Notes: generated by a model not told the origin, from the sequence alone. A stretch of 64,000 nucleotides of DNA from Rosenbergiella epipactidis (GCF_018494055.1 NZ_JABBFQ010000005.1:124001-188000); one strand, 5' to 3'. Positions 43,824 through 53,669 are shown, counted from the first letter of the stretch. Program-made: numbers and translations.

Positions 43824-44540
43824 ATGAAAAAAAGTAAAATTGGTATTTTAGCGGGAATGGGACCGCGCTCCACCGCCCCTTTTCTGGAAAAGATTATCGA
43901 CGAATGCCAACGTCAATATGGCGCGACCTACGATATGGATTTTCCTGAAATGCATATTCTCTCTCTGCCGACGCCCTTCTATCCTGGAAGACCGATTGAT
44001 TGCGCTAAGATGCGTGAAGCGCTGCAGAAGGGTATTACCGATTTGGTAAAGAGTGGTGTGAGCTTAATCTCAGTCCCTTGTAATCTTGCGCATTGCTATT
44101 TTGACGAAATGATTGAAGCTTCACAGGGTATCCCTCTGCTGCATATTGCTGACTCGCTCTCTCCGTTACTGCCACCCCCGCCATCATCAGTCTGTTTACT
44201 GGCGACGCTCCCCACCCACGATGCTGACTTTTATCAGCACAGGCTCGGTAATAAGGGGATTACCCTTATCGATTCTGACGCGTTAAGAGAAAAAACCACC
44301 GCTCTACTCCCTATCCTTAAAGCTGAGGGATACCAAAACCGCCAGGTCCACGATTTATGGCAGGAGATTGTCGCCGAGATGAGTCGGTTAGGCGCCGAAC
44401 AGGTGATTATTGCCTGCACAGACCTCAGCCCCTTAGTGAAAATAAGCGATGGATCGTCACTACACTTTATTGATTCTATGGCAGCTTTAGCCACTGAAAC
44501 CGTTACTGAGTATTTACGTCAAGTTGAGGGCCAATCATGA
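43824..44540 (+). CDS. aspartate/glutamate racemase family protein
   Basis: 238 residues from the ATG at 43824; a 14-codon upstream extension lacks family similarity. The N-terminus KIGILAGMGPRSTAPFLEKI is the Asp/Glu racemase signature (IG..GGMGP), with the two catalytic cysteines in SVPCNLAHCYFD and IIACTDLSPL. It interconverts L- and D-amino acids without cofactor; YgeA/RacX-like broad-specificity members are the closest in style. It overlaps the ASCH-domain gene by four bases (ATGA), so the two are translationally coupled. Confidence 0.85.
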   Translation: MKKSKIGILAGMGPRSTAPFLEKIIDECQRQYGATYDMDFPEMHILSLPTPFYPGRPIDCAKMREALQKGITDLVKSGVSLISVPCNLAHCYFDEMIEASQGIPLLHIADSLSPLLPPPPSSVCLLATLPTHDADFYQHRLGNKGITLIDSDALREKTTALLPILKAEGYQNRQVHDLWQEIVAEMSRLGAEQVIIACTDLSPLVKISDGSSLHFIDSMAALATETVTEYLRQVEGQS

Positions 44541-44947
44541 CATTGCTTAATCACCTACAGACCAAATACCCTAATGCACTGGCTTGGGGCTTTGGCGACA
44601 GCGCGGCCATGGCTGATGAGCTTGCTAACCATGTGGTTGAAGGGCGTAAAACGGCTTCTTGCGGTTCACTGAGTGCCTACCTGAATGAGGTATCGCCCCC
44701 TACGGTCGGCAGCTACCATATTATCCTCAATGGTCGTGAAGAACCGGTATGCGTCATCCGACTGATCGCTATGCGAATAGTGAGGTTCAATAAGGTGGAG
44801 GCTGAATTTGCCTATAAAGAGGGCGAGGGTGACCGTAGCCTAGCGTATTGGCAGCAAGAACATAAAGCCTTCTTCACCCGAGAAGGAAGCTTCAGCGAGA
44901 CCATGGAACTTGTCGCAGAAGAGTTTGAGTTAGTGGAAGTCGTCTAA
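44537..44947 (+). CDS. ASCH domain protein
   Basis: 136 residues. WGFGDSAAMADELANHVVEG followed by RKTASCGSL matches the ASCH (PUA-like) fold, and GSYHIILNGREEPVCVIRLI with FAYKEGEGDRSLAYWQQEHK continues it. ASCH proteins bind RNA or modified nucleosides; YqfB, a small relative, hydrolyses N4-acetylcytidine. Start overlaps the racemase stop. Specific role unknown. Confidence 0.85.
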   Translation: MTLLNHLQTKYPNALAWGFGDSAAMADELANHVVEGRKTASCGSLSAYLNEVSPPTVGSYHIILNGREEPVCVIRLIAMRIVRFNKVEAEFAYKEGEGDRSLAYWQQEHKAFFTREGSFSETMELVAEEFELVEVV

Positions 44948-44949
44948 CA

Positions 44950-45567
44950 TTATTTTAGAAGTAGCTTTAGCCCGAGCAACCCTAATATGCCCGCAGAGAG
45001 GCGATCTATCGCGACATTATTGCGGAGATAAACACGTTTTGGTAATGCTTGGCTTAAGATTATCGCGACAAATATAAACCATAAAAAATCGATGAAAAAC
45101 GTCATTCCCGGTACCGTAAAATAGACTATCGTCGAGACATGATGATCGAGTAATGGGGTAAATAAACTCGCAAACACCATAGCCGTATTAGGATTACTCA
45201 GTTGCGTAAACAGTCCCCTAAATAAGGCTTGGGTGAAGGTCAGCGTAGGAGTGGCTAAATCCTTTTCTTTCACCTGCGGTTTTTTGTATAAAATGTTGAC
45301 TGCGCGCCAGAGTAAGTAACCGCCGCCCAGCAGGTTTAAAACCTGATGCAGTCCAGGAATAATGTTCAACACTGCCTGTAACCCAAACAGGGCTATAAAC
45401 GCAAAGATCATCGCCCCACTTCCCAAGCCGATCGCTACGCCGAGCGAGGCGGAAAATGGCGAGGAGAGTGCGACGCGAGTGGCGAGCAAAAAACTGGCGC
45501 CGGGGCTCATGGCTCCCACCCCTATCGCCATACCGATGGCACAAAGCTGAATGAAATCGCCGTCCAC
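44950..45567 (-). CDS. LysE/RhtB-family amino-acid exporter
   Basis: 205 residues with six predicted membrane helices. The GVGAMSPGASFLLATRVAL segment matches the RhtB/LysE signature (PGP/PGA after helix 1), and GGGYLLWRAVNIL and QLSNPNTAMVFASLF are conserved. Members export amino acids such as homoserine, threonine or lysine. The gene is convergent with the ASCH gene, with two bases between stop codons, and the substrate is not identifiable. Confidence 0.85.
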   Translation of the reverse strand: MDGDFIQLCAIGMAIGVGAMSPGASFLLATRVALSSPFSASLGVAIGLGSGAMIFAFIALFGLQAVLNIIPGLHQVLNLLGGGYLLWRAVNILYKKPQVKEKDLATPTLTFTQALFRGLFTQLSNPNTAMVFASLFTPLLDHHVSTIVYFTVPGMTFFIDFLWFIFVAIILSQALPKRVYLRNNVAIDRLSAGILGLLGLKLLLK

Positions 45568-45605
45568 TTCTCCTCCTAATGTTTAGGTTTACTCGAGCAG
45601 TAATA

Positions 45606-46103
45606 TTATATCGGCTGGTAGCCCTGCCAGGCTGGGCGGTCAAGCTGACCTTCTGCCATTGGAATTAAATGTAGATAACCGTCGCCAACTTTTTCGAGTA
45701 ATAAGCAATTATCAACATCTTTGAGATTATCTTTATGCTGTTGCGCAGCACCAGATAATAAACGACTCAATGCCTGTTTTTTTGCCTGCTTCGCGTCTTC
45801 GGCGACAAAAAGCCCGAACTCGTGCAGTTCAGCTAAGGTATCTGGCCGATATGCGCCGACATTCACAAAAAAAAGTTTCTGCGCAGCGTCAGAGGGTGTG
45901 TCTTGTAAGCTGACACGGTAGCCATCCACCCACGTGATCTGGGTATACCCATCTAGGTGAACCTTATTTTTATCGCCAAACCACGCTTTTTTTAGCGTCG
46001 GCCAAGCCTCTTCCGGCGTAGTCGCTGCCACAAATTGAATATCATGAACTTCAATATTTGATTTCCCGGCATTTCCCCCGAGATAAAACATATATAAATT
46101 CAC
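45606..46103 (-). CDS. DUF1543 family protein
   Basis: 165 residues from the GTG at 46103, chosen because GGGAG lies six bases upstream and the family begins with a short strand then FYLGGNAGKSNIEVHDIQFV. The long upstream frame (to 46172) is not family-like. WPTLKKAWFGDKNKVHLDGY and FFVNVGAYRPDTLAELHEFG are also conserved. Many DUF1543 proteins have two tandem halves, and this one shows both. Function unknown, cytosolic. Confidence 0.75.
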   Translation of the reverse strand: MNLYMFYLGGNAGKSNIEVHDIQFVAATTPEEAWPTLKKAWFGDKNKVHLDGYTQITWVDGYRVSLQDTPSDAAQKLFFVNVGAYRPDTLAELHEFGLFVAEDAKQAKKQALSRLLSGAAQQHKDNLKDVDNCLLLEKVGDGYLHLIPMAEGQLDRPAWQGYQPI

Positions 46104-46209
46104 TAAAATCTCCCGATATTGACTCGAATCTATCTCGTATTTTCTAAGGCTGCCGCTTAGTATAGAAGCCATAAGACTTCCCTATCACAGCCCGTTAGAA
46201 GAGGACCCC

Positions 46210-46944
46210 ATGGCGCAGCCTTCGTACCCAGCTACCCCTCATTCTCAGTATTACCATGAATTTTTACGCGGCGCGACAACGGTGATCCCCGTAATGATAG
46301 GCGTGCTCCCCTTCGGTTTACTCTTAGGGGCCCAAGCTGCCCAGAAAGGCTTATCTGTCGGACTATTAAGCTTGATGACCGGGCTAAATTTTGCGGGGGG
46401 ATCTGAATTCGCTGCGGTTGCGCTCTGGAGTGCAACCCCTCATCTGATCACTATCGTTTTAGTCAGTATGCTGGTAAACAGTCGGCATTTAGTGATGGGC
46501 GCATCGCTTGCGCCCTACCTGAATCATCTACCTCGTCGTAAAGCCCTACCCGCCCTATTTTTTATGTGTGATGAAAATTGGGCACTGGCCATGGCAGATG
46601 CTACGCGCCGCCGGGCCGCAGGACAGGAGCCTGCTTTCAGCTTGAGCTTCTATTTCGGTTTGGCGGTAACCCTCTGGGCTGTGTGGTTAGCCTCTACTAC
46701 TGTCGGCGCCTTAATCGGCCCGGTATTAGGCGATATTAGCCGGTGGGGCTTTGATATGGCATTTCCAGCGGTATTCTTGGTTTTACTTAAGGGGATGTGG
46801 AAAGGCATGCGCTGCGCAATCCCTTGGTTGGTCAGTCTACTCTGCGCAAGCTTGGCGTATCACTCTTTACCGGGGGCGGCTTATGTCCCGATTGGTGCCA
46901 TCACCGGTATTATTGCCATCGTGTTAATGGGAGCCAAAGCGTGA
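46210..46944 (+). CDS. AzlC family branched-chain amino-acid exporter, large subunit
   Basis: 244 residues with seven to eight membrane helices. GATTVIPVMIGVLPFGLLLG, MTGLNFAGGSEFAAVALW, SMLVNSRHLVMGASLAPYL and FMCDENWALAMADATRRR are the AzlC/YgaZ signatures. With AzlD it exports valine or other branched-chain amino acids. The stop overlaps the GTG of the next gene by four bases. Confidence 0.88.
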   Translation: MAQPSYPATPHSQYYHEFLRGATTVIPVMIGVLPFGLLLGAQAAQKGLSVGLLSLMTGLNFAGGSEFAAVALWSATPHLITIVLVSMLVNSRHLVMGASLAPYLNHLPRRKALPALFFMCDENWALAMADATRRRAAGQEPAFSLSFYFGLAVTLWAVWLASTTVGALIGPVLGDISRWGFDMAFPAVFLVLLKGMWKGMRCAIPWLVSLLCASLAYHSLPGAAYVPIGAITGIIAIVLMGAKA

Positions 46945-47234
46945 ATGATTTACCTGTCGCAACCATTTTACTGATGGCACTCAGTACCTATTTCACCCGT
47001 ACTCTCGGCTATTTGTTATTACGAAATCGTCAACTGAGTCCTCGTATGCAGGCCATAATGGATGCCGCTCCTGGATGCGTATTAATTACGATTATCTCCC
47101 CCTATTTTGTCACCGACAGGCCTGCTGATTTACTGGCGTTAGCCATCTCATTATTCGCAGCGTCACGCTGGGGGCTGTTACCCGTAGTGCTGATTAGCGT
47201 AGTGAGTACGGCTGTGTTGCGGTTTATGCTGTAG
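46941..47234 (+). CDS. AzlD family branched-chain amino-acid exporter, small subunit
   Basis: 97 residues from the GTG at 46941, which overlaps the azlC stop (GTGA). Three to four membrane helices: VATILLMALSTYFTRTLGYL, SPRMQAIMDAAPGCVLITII and WGLLPVVLISVVSTAVLRFM. Typical of AzlD/YgaH in length and in the position of the PGCVL motif. It works only together with the AzlC-type protein upstream. Confidence 0.88.
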   Translation: MNDLPVATILLMALSTYFTRTLGYLLLRNRQLSPRMQAIMDAAPGCVLITIISPYFVTDRPADLLALAISLFAASRWGLLPVVLISVVSTAVLRFML

Positions 47235-47622
47235 CCAAACTCCCCGATAAACGAAAATAGTTACTCACTCTCACCCTATAGAGTTTTAGTGGCTACTTTC
47301 TTTCATGGCTAAAGACAAAATGGTTGTTAAAGAAAGGAAGTACTAACGATTAAGGTGAGGGGGATAGTTCAAATAATACAGACGCGAGATGAAGCATAAG
47401 TGGTCTGTTATTCAGGAGTTAGCCTCCGGCTACTTATATGCTGTCATTTTTCCGATTCATTCTGAAAATTGTGATGACAGTATTATCTACATTTAACGGT
47501 AGATTTCAGGAAATAAAGGTTCTACACCGAAGGTGACTGTCATGCTTACCTCGGGAAAACAATGATGACCGATTAATAAAAAGAGTCAGATATGAGTAAA
47601 GCCTTTTCTTCGCACGGCATTC
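47235..47622. other. intergenic region between azlD and the glmS-type terminator
   Basis: About 390 bp with no convincing gene. The frames are short and interrupted. Before the island arrived this would have been the azlD-glmS intergenic region. Confidence 0.45.
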
Positions 47623-47657
47623 AAAAAAGCCCAGCATATTTTGCTGGGCTTTTTTTT
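47623..47657. terminator. glmS-type terminator now 11 kb from glmS
   Basis: AGCCCAGCA (47628-47636) pairs with TGCTGGGCT (47642-47650), flanked by A6 and T8, so it works in both directions. It closely resembles the hairpin just after glmS (58602-58633). On the minus strand both are preceded by TCAAA. Confidence 0.8.
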
Positions 47658-47659
47658 GA

Positions 47660-47808
47660 TGTGGGAGGACAAAAAAGATCTAAAATCAATCGGCTTGTAG
47701 TCCGCATTTTTTGAACCTCATTCGTAGAAGAATGACAAAAAAGATCTAAAACAGCATATTTCTAGCTAAAGTGCCTTTATGTAAAAAAGTGACAAAATAG
47801 TTATAAAA
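47660..47808 (+). mobile_element. Tn7-like left end
   Basis: Starts TGTGGGAGGACAAAAAAG, matching the TGTGGG tip of Tn7. Three TnsB-site-like repeats follow in the same orientation: GACAAAAAAGATCTAAAA at 47668-47685 and 47734-47751, and GACAAAATAGTTATAAAA at 47791-47808. Three dispersed sites over about 150 bp are the pattern of the Tn7 left end, which in Tn7 lies distal to glmS, as here. The base before the tip is preceded by TTTGA (47655-47659), also found 22-26 bp past the glmS stop. No tns genes and no right end were found. Confidence 0.8.
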
Positions 47809-47887
47809 TAGTCAATAGTATTGATAGCTATCAGATTGTTTAAAATTATTCAGATTCCACTTAGAGATCAAAATTATAAAATGAAAA

Positions 47888-48920
47888 CTATTTATCCTTT
47901 TTAAGTATAGCTTTGAGAGCTACAATATTAACTCTCCCGCCTTCTGCCTCTCTTAAACGACGCCGCTGTGCTGTATAGCGGTCAAACTCTAATTTCGCCT
48001 TATCATCAGCATCTTTTTTAGCGATGTTTCCCACTCCATTTAATACGTCCCGATCATTAAAACTTAAAAATTGATCTAGTTTGTCGGCCCAGTCCTTTAA
48101 GAAAACTTATTACGACGTAGCGCTTGGTCTTCGGCAAAGTCGAGCCACATATTAACAATCAGATGAGACTCTTTGGTTTCACTTTCACATAGGTAGTTCT
48201 TGGCAACAATAACATCTGTCTTGAGTACTTCATCACCTTTATAGCTGGTTAAGCCCATATCCGACTTACTGGCATCCACACGGCTGACGATAAGCTCAGC
48301 AGCCGTCGTATGCATACTAGTATAATGCAGCTTGTTCTGAATGGTTTGGAAGAGGCGGTGGGTCTCTTGGTTAGATGGCTCGTAATCAGCAGCCATAGTA
48401 AAGATTTCTTTCACTCGAAGATAAACTCGACGTTACTAGCGCGGATATCACGAATACGTTCCAGCATTTCATCAAAGTAATCTGGCACAACAGAATGACC
48501 AACGACCGGATTTTTTAAGCGCTCCTCATCCATGGCAAATCCCTTAATCAGATATTCTTTCAGGACTTGCGTTGCCCGTTGGCGGAACTGTGTACCACGC
48601 TGCGAACGAACTCTGTAACCTACACACAGAATGGCATCGAGATTGTAGTGGTCGATTCGTCGAGAGACTTCGCGAGTACCTTTTAATCGAACCATCCAAA
48701 ATTTCCGGATGGTTGCTTTTTGTACAAACTCACCTTGGTTGTAGATATTGATTAGGTGCTCATTAACTGTACGGACGTCTTTGTCATAAGGCTCAGCCAT
48801 TGTAGCCTGAGAAAGCCACAACGTATCAGATTCAGATCAGCATTCGACGCGAATTTGACCATCCGTACTGGTGAAAAGAACAAACTCACCTTGAAGGGCT
48901 TGAGAGATGTTACCCGCCAT
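47888..48920 (-). pseudogene. rhuM: RhuM-family gene with three lesions
   Basis: From the ATG at 48920: AGNISQALQGEFVLFTSTDG, then TGA at 48839-48837 in frame where RhuM proteins have Arg. The frame continues SESDTLWLSQATMAEPYDKD and AILCVGYRVRSQRGTQFRQR, ERLKNPVVGHSV up to about 48,415, shifts, continues MAADYEPSNQETHRLFQTIQ to RRNKFS near 48,100, shifts again, and ends with LDQFLSFNDRDVLNGVGN and TAG at 47890-47888. RhuM proteins are frequent partners of type I restriction loci, with unknown function. It is the last gene of the hsd operon, 16 bp after the GHKL gene. Confidence 0.82.
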
Positions 48921-48936
48921 GCAATCAACCTTTTAC

Positions 48937-50955
48937 TTACATACAGGGAAGTCCAAGCTTGTCAAAGAATGCACGATTACGTTCTTTAGCCGCCTTTACT
49001 AACTGGTCGAAACTAATTACTTCGATGTAGGCATGGGATGGCTCGTTGTAACCGAAATAACCCATTCTGTCAGATGTAATGCGCAGATTGGCTCGGCGAC
49101 AGCGACGATGCATAGACTCAGTCAGGTCACAAAGCACATAGCAATACCCAGGGATATCGTTGTTGCCGGGTATTGGACGGCCTGATTTTGTCTTTACTTT
49201 TCCCTCTCGAATTCGCTCTAAATAACTAAGAGCCTGATCAATCGGGTCTTTATCTTCACCTTCCCTCATATCGTTCCGCATTGGGCGTTTGATCTCTACC
49301 ACGGTAATAGATGCTAAGGGAAAGCTCTTTTGATCATTAACCAGTAGTGGGTTATCAAACGCTCTTAAACTGAGTAAATCCGGTTCCTTTGTCGAATTAT
49401 TGCCAGTAATCGGCATCGCATTCAGAGTTTTGTCGGAAGCCAAATAGTTGTGAAATGCCAAACGTTCATCGATCAGCCAAAGATTACAAGAATCCAGAAA
49501 AACCTCACTAGAGTCTTTGCGCATGGGCATGATTAACTCATGAATCATATCCTCACGAGCATACTTACCATCATCCAGTCGCTCGATGGATTTTTGCAGT
49601 AAATCAATAATTACCTTTCGATGGGATACGTAATTGGCAAGGTCTGATTTTTTCAGATCTTCAGCTCTTCGCAGATACTGGCTTAGCCGTTCCTTGTATT
49701 CCTCTACATGCCCCTCATTTTGAGGCTGCATGATTTCATGCCCCTCACTGACTAATTGTCTCTCGACCTCATACCACTGAGCATGTAGATGTAACTCTAA
49801 GTCTTTGTCCGACTTTTCTGGGTCAACAATGAGCTGTTCTTCTGCAACATAGTGAACAATAGGCCGGTATCGGGGTGCATGGCTATTAATAAAATCATCT
49901 ACGCGTTTACGACCGGCTGAGACATTTTCTGCCAAAACATCTTGTAGATATTCTTTCGTGCGTGCGAGCACTGCATCACGAATATCTTTAAAGCTTACTT
50001 CGTTGAGCATGTCCTCTACGTTTTCGGCAATATCAAAAGAGATACGCTCGCTGCGTACACGTTCATCTAAGTAGCCTGAAGACACGTAACAGGTATAGGT
50101 AAATTCCCCCGATTCGTCAGATATTTTGCCGTACAAGCCGGAAATTTTTCCTTGAATGGATTCTTCTTTAACCAATCTATTAGCTGCACATAAAGCTAAC
50201 TGATGCTTTTTATTTACCGATGCACGAAACTTGATATGAGTTAGGTCGAAGGCATAATCGCGTATTTTTATCGTTTCAAGGAATGCACTGGCGTGCATAT
50301 GTTCTTCGAGTAAGGAGTCCAGTTCGAAAATCTCACCAGAGTCTTCGACTTGTATCTTTGGTGCACTGCCCTGACGAACAAAGTACCAGAGCACATGTTC
50401 AAGTAGCTGATTAGCTACTGTTAGCCCCTTGGTTGGTACCTGCTTTCGATAACTTTCATCAAATCCCACCAGTTTGATTTGAGTACCTGGTTGTTGTTCG
50501 GTAGCTACCTGAAGATTTTCACTATGAACGCCTAATTTATCGTTAAAGAGAAATACACGCTTTTTTAGATAGCCATCTCCATCGCCAAAATGGCTTTCTA
50601 CTTCGACAAGATCAAACACCTTCAACCACATCAAGCGACCGACACCTCGGCAGCCTTTGTCAATTTTGTGGTCAGAATCCAGTGTTTCAAATGACTTAAA
50701 ATTGGTTTCATTAAAACCACAACCATTATCAGTGATGGTGAAACCTACTATATGAGGCAGCGATTTGGTATCGAAATCTAAACTCTCCTGAGTAGCGCGA
50801 TTGATCCGAAGAATAATCTTACCGTTATCGCTATTACCTTTTTCTTCAATAGAGTGAATAGAGTTTACAACCGCCTCAAAAATAGGCATCAGGCCGTGAC
50901 TCTTAGGTAAAGAAGTGTTGCGCAAGCGACCTTTGAGATTGGTCTGTAAACTCAT
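48937..50955 (-). CDS. GHKL ATPase with C-terminal PD-(D/E)XK-like nuclease domain
   Basis: 672 residues. The N-terminal part is a GHKL (Hsp90/MutL/topoisomerase-like) ATP-binding fold: N box IFEAVVNSIHSIE (about 25-37), G1 ITDNGCGFNE (about 74-83), G2 GCRGVGRLMWL (about 100). A long middle region is followed by a nuclease-like C-terminus with EPDLLSLRAFDNPLLV and VEIKRP (Glu554, Lys556), then CYVLCDLTE. The D...ExK spacing fits a PD-(D/E)XK fold. It is predicted to couple ATP-driven dimer closure to DNA or RNA cleavage. It sits between hsdS (9 bp) and rhuM (16 bp) in the hsd operon and looks intact. I know of no experimentally named system with this exact arrangement. Confidence 0.78.
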   Translation of the reverse strand: MSLQTNLKGRLRNTSLPKSHGLMPIFEAVVNSIHSIEEKGNSDNGKIILRINRATQESLDFDTKSLPHIVGFTITDNGCGFNETNFKSFETLDSDHKIDKGCRGVGRLMWLKVFDLVEVESHFGDGDGYLKKRVFLFNDKLGVHSENLQVATEQQPGTQIKLVGFDESYRKQVPTKGLTVANQLLEHVLWYFVRQGSAPKIQVEDSGEIFELDSLLEEHMHASAFLETIKIRDYAFDLTHIKFRASVNKKHQLALCAANRLVKEESIQGKISGLYGKISDESGEFTYTCYVSSGYLDERVRSERISFDIAENVEDMLNEVSFKDIRDAVLARTKEYLQDVLAENVSAGRKRVDDFINSHAPRYRPIVHYVAEEQLIVDPEKSDKDLELHLHAQWYEVERQLVSEGHEIMQPQNEGHVEEYKERLSQYLRRAEDLKKSDLANYVSHRKVIIDLLQKSIERLDDGKYAREDMIHELIMPMRKDSSEVFLDSCNLWLIDERLAFHNYLASDKTLNAMPITGNNSTKEPDLLSLRAFDNPLLVNDQKSFPLASITVVEIKRPMRNDMREGEDKDPIDQALSYLERIREGKVKTKSGRPIPGNNDIPGYCYVLCDLTESMHRRCRRANLRITSDRMGYFGYNEPSHAYIEVISFDQLVKAAKERNRAFFDKLGLPCM

Positions 50956-50964
50956 ATTCGCTCC

Positions 50965-52188
50965 TTACAGCCCGCCTTTAAAGGCTACATTGAGGATTGA
51001 TGCTTTTAAGGTGATCAAATCAGAAATCTTTGAATTAACCAATTCCTTTAAAGCTCGATTTTTTTTGCTTAGCAGATTAACTTTACCTACTAGTTCGATC
51101 TGCTTCTCTAGCGGTGGCAACGGTATATCTAAGTTAGAAACCATTACTTTTGTTAAAGCTTGGCGCGTTGCTCCGCCAGCACCTTGAAACAATAAAGCAG
51201 CTTTAAACTTAGGACTAATCAACAAATAATTTAGGTATGCAGAATTTAACTCTTTATTTGGACGAATGATGCATACGTGTTGGTTCACGCGAGCGGGCAG
51301 AAACTCTACAGGAGCAATACAGCACCTAGCGATTGAGGCTCCGGTAATATTCAATAGAACGTCACCTTCTTCAACCACTACATTGCTCAACTTTCCAGCT
51401 TGGTCATCATCTATGAAAGCTAGTCCTTCTACCTTAAATTCCGAGTCATACACATTAAGGCTGCGTATCAATGATATCCCTGATTTCTTATAGGCTTTTT
51501 GTCCACCTTTTGGTGTTGCTCCGCTTCCTATCTTACTCGCTAGGGCATATAAAGGTTTCATTGAATAATCTAAATAGACTTTATCAAATACCTGATCAAG
51601 TGAGCTTGTATACAAAGCATCTGCCAGTGTGACGCTCTGTTGCAAATGCTCAATAACGGAACCGATACGGGCCAGCAGTGCATCGAGCTTTTCCACGATG
51701 CGTTTTTGTTCTTCGATGCCCGGAATCGGGATTGGAGCCCTTTTAAGGTTTCCATCAGTAATAGCGGGATATGAAGCACCACCGACATAAGGTTCAATTT
51801 GCGCTTGGACGAAATCCGTTATTAAAAAATAAAATAAATAGGCAGATAAAACCTTTTCATTAGCTCTGAAGACACAGAACCCAGTCGATGCCACTGGTGA
51901 TCTATATTCATCCCGAACTAATGCTATATTTTTCAAGTTTGGTCGTGTCGTGGCAAATATCACGTCGTTTAGCTGTACATGCTTTTTCGCTCGTGATGGA
52001 GCATCTTTTCCTAAAATTTCCTTTGGGTCTGTAACCATAAATCGATCACAGTCTACAGAGGATATGTCAATGTACGTCCATAGCTGATCCGCATTTTTTA
52101 ACGGATTCAAGTTTTCTGTTTTAACAACAACATCTGCTAACTGTTGCCACTCCCAACCATCCGGTAAATTATATAAAACCTGTTCCAT
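50965..52188 (-). CDS. hsdS: type I restriction-modification specificity subunit
   Basis: 407 residues with two target-recognition domains, each ending in a conserved helix. TRD1 ends near PIPIPGIEEQKRIVEKLDAL (about residue 155-175) and TRD2 near DIPLPPLEKQIELVGKVNLL. The first TRD starts LPDGWEWQQLADVVV and the second SKIGSGATPKGGQKAYKKSG. HsdS determines the bipartite recognition sequence for both methylation and cleavage. The sequence recognised cannot be predicted here. Starts 2 bp after hsdM. Confidence 0.93.
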   Translation of the reverse strand: MEQVLYNLPDGWEWQQLADVVVKTENLNPLKNADQLWTYIDISSVDCDRFMVTDPKEILGKDAPSRAKKHVQLNDVIFATTRPNLKNIALVRDEYRSPVASTGFCVFRANEKVLSAYLFYFLITDFVQAQIEPYVGGASYPAITDGNLKRAPIPIPGIEEQKRIVEKLDALLARIGSVIEHLQQSVTLADALYTSSLDQVFDKVYLDYSMKPLYALASKIGSGATPKGGQKAYKKSGISLIRSLNVYDSEFKVEGLAFIDDDQAGKLSNVVVEEGDVLLNITGASIARCCIAPVEFLPARVNQHVCIIRPNKELNSAYLNYLLISPKFKAALLFQGAGGATRQALTKVMVSNLDIPLPPLEKQIELVGKVNLLSKKNRALKELVNSKISDLITLKASILNVAFKGGL

Positions 52189-52190
52189 GG

Positions 52191-53669
52191 TTATTTCTCC
52201 GCCAATAGATCTTCAATTTCATCCAACAAGGCAGATACCAGCTTTTCTTTGATGCGGATATGTTTGAGGAGATCGCGTGGCGCTAAATGCTTGGCATCTT
52301 TCTGTTTGGCAGGGTTTTTGGCTGATAGATCATAATCTTCAGCCAGCTTACTGGCCGACACCGTCCACGAACGTTCAGTAGCTTTACGGCTCCTATACAG
52401 CTCAACAAACTCTTTTAGGTGATCATCGGTGATCGGTTTATTTTTGGTAAGTTTTTGCTCTGGTTCGCATTCGTAATACCACACATCGCTAGTACCGCCG
52501 CTGCGCTCAAAAAATAGCACATTGGTTTTTACTCCAGAGTAAGGCAAAAACACACCTGCGGGCAGGCTTAAGATGGTGTGCAAGTTAAGGTTTTCTAGTA
52601 TCTCTTTTTTGACCTGCTTAAAGGCGCTGTTGGTTTGGAACAGTACACCTTCCGGCACTACTATTGCCGCTTTGCCCCCACTTTTTAGCGTTTTCATAAA
52701 GTGTTGTAAAAACAGTAATTCAGTTGCATTACTCTGGATAGGGAAGTTTTGCTGAATTTGTGATTTTTCTTTACCACCAAATGGCGGGTTAGCCAGAATA
52801 ATGTCGTAACGGTCTTTTTCCTGAATATCGCGGATGTTTTGGGTGAGCGTATTACCACGGAACAAGTTGGGTGACTCGATGCCATGCAAAATCATGTTCA
52901 TCATGCCCATAACGTAAGCCAGCGAGGTTTTTTCGAAACCAAAGAAGGTATCGCGTTGGATAAAGTCCCATTGCTCGGTAGAAAGCGCACTCTTTTTCGC
53001 TTTTAAGTGGTCGAAAGCTTCAACTAAGAATCCGCACGAGCCTGCCGCTGCATCGTAAATGGTTTGCCCAGCTTGTGGGTCAATGGCCTTAATCATGGCT
53101 CGTACCACGGGGCGCGGCGTATAAAACTCGCCCGCATAACCTCCGGCATCGCCCATATTTTGCAATAAACCTTCATAGACTAGAGACAGTTCAAACATTT
53201 CATCACTGGACTGGAAATTCAGTGTATCGATAATATCCAACACTTCACGTAAGGTATGACCAGATGCCACCTTGTTGTCTAAATACTGGAAGATGGCACC
53301 AATCTTATAGGCGAAGGATTTAAAGTCTGAACCCGTAACGGCGGCGTTGGCAAAGCTTTTTAAGTAAGGGAATAACTCATTATTAACATAATCAGTTAAA
53401 TCATCACCCGTGCGAACTTTGTTAATATCTAGCTTGCCCTCAGCGTTTTTCGGGCAGGCCCAATTTGACCAACGATGTGTTTTATCCAGTACGGGTTTAT
53501 AGCCTTTACCAGATAGTACCGCTTCGTCTTCTTTTTCAGACTCGTAATCATCTAAAAACTTTAAGAACAACACCCAAGAGGTTTGCTCGGTGTAGTGCAT
53601 AGCACCACTAATGCCATCGTCACGTCGCAGTATGTCGGTAATTCGGTCAATCTTTTGTTGTAGTGACAT
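52191..53669 (-). CDS. hsdM: type I restriction-modification N6-adenine methyltransferase subunit
   Basis: 492 residues. The N-terminal HsdM_N domain (ITDILRRDDGISGAMHYTEQ) precedes the methyltransferase: AdoMet motif IYDAAAGSCGFLVEAF (about 205-220), upstream EFYTPRPVVRAMI, and catalytic NPPF in ILANPPFGGKEKS (about 290-303). With two HsdM and one HsdS it methylates adenine in both half-sites. It lies 3 bp after the ATPase-TOPRIM gene. This places that gene inside the hsd operon between hsdR and hsdM, rather than the usual adjacency. Confidence 0.95.
   Translation of the reverse strand: MSLQQKIDRITDILRRDDGISGAMHYTEQTSWVLFLKFLDDYESEKEDEAVLSGKGYKPVLDKTHRWSNWACPKNAEGKLDINKVRTGDDLTDYVNNELFPYLKSFANAAVTGSDFKSFAYKIGAIFQYLDNKVASGHTLREVLDIIDTLNFQSSDEMFELSLVYEGLLQNMGDAGGYAGEFYTPRPVVRAMIKAIDPQAGQTIYDAAAGSCGFLVEAFDHLKAKKSALSTEQWDFIQRDTFFGFEKTSLAYVMGMMNMILHGIESPNLFRGNTLTQNIRDIQEKDRYDIILANPPFGGKEKSQIQQNFPIQSNATELLFLQHFMKTLKSGGKAAIVVPEGVLFQTNSAFKQVKKEILENLNLHTILSLPAGVFLPYSGVKTNVLFFERSGGTSDVWYYECEPEQKLTKNKPITDDHLKEFVELYRSRKATERSWTVSASKLAEDYDLSAKNPAKQKDAKHLAPRDLLKHIRIKEKLVSALLDEIEDLLAEK

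Noticed and set aside
44234..45643. Shadow frames opposite the racemase and LysE genes
   Set aside because: They lie fully within better supported genes and show the basic-residue-rich composition typical of antisense frames.
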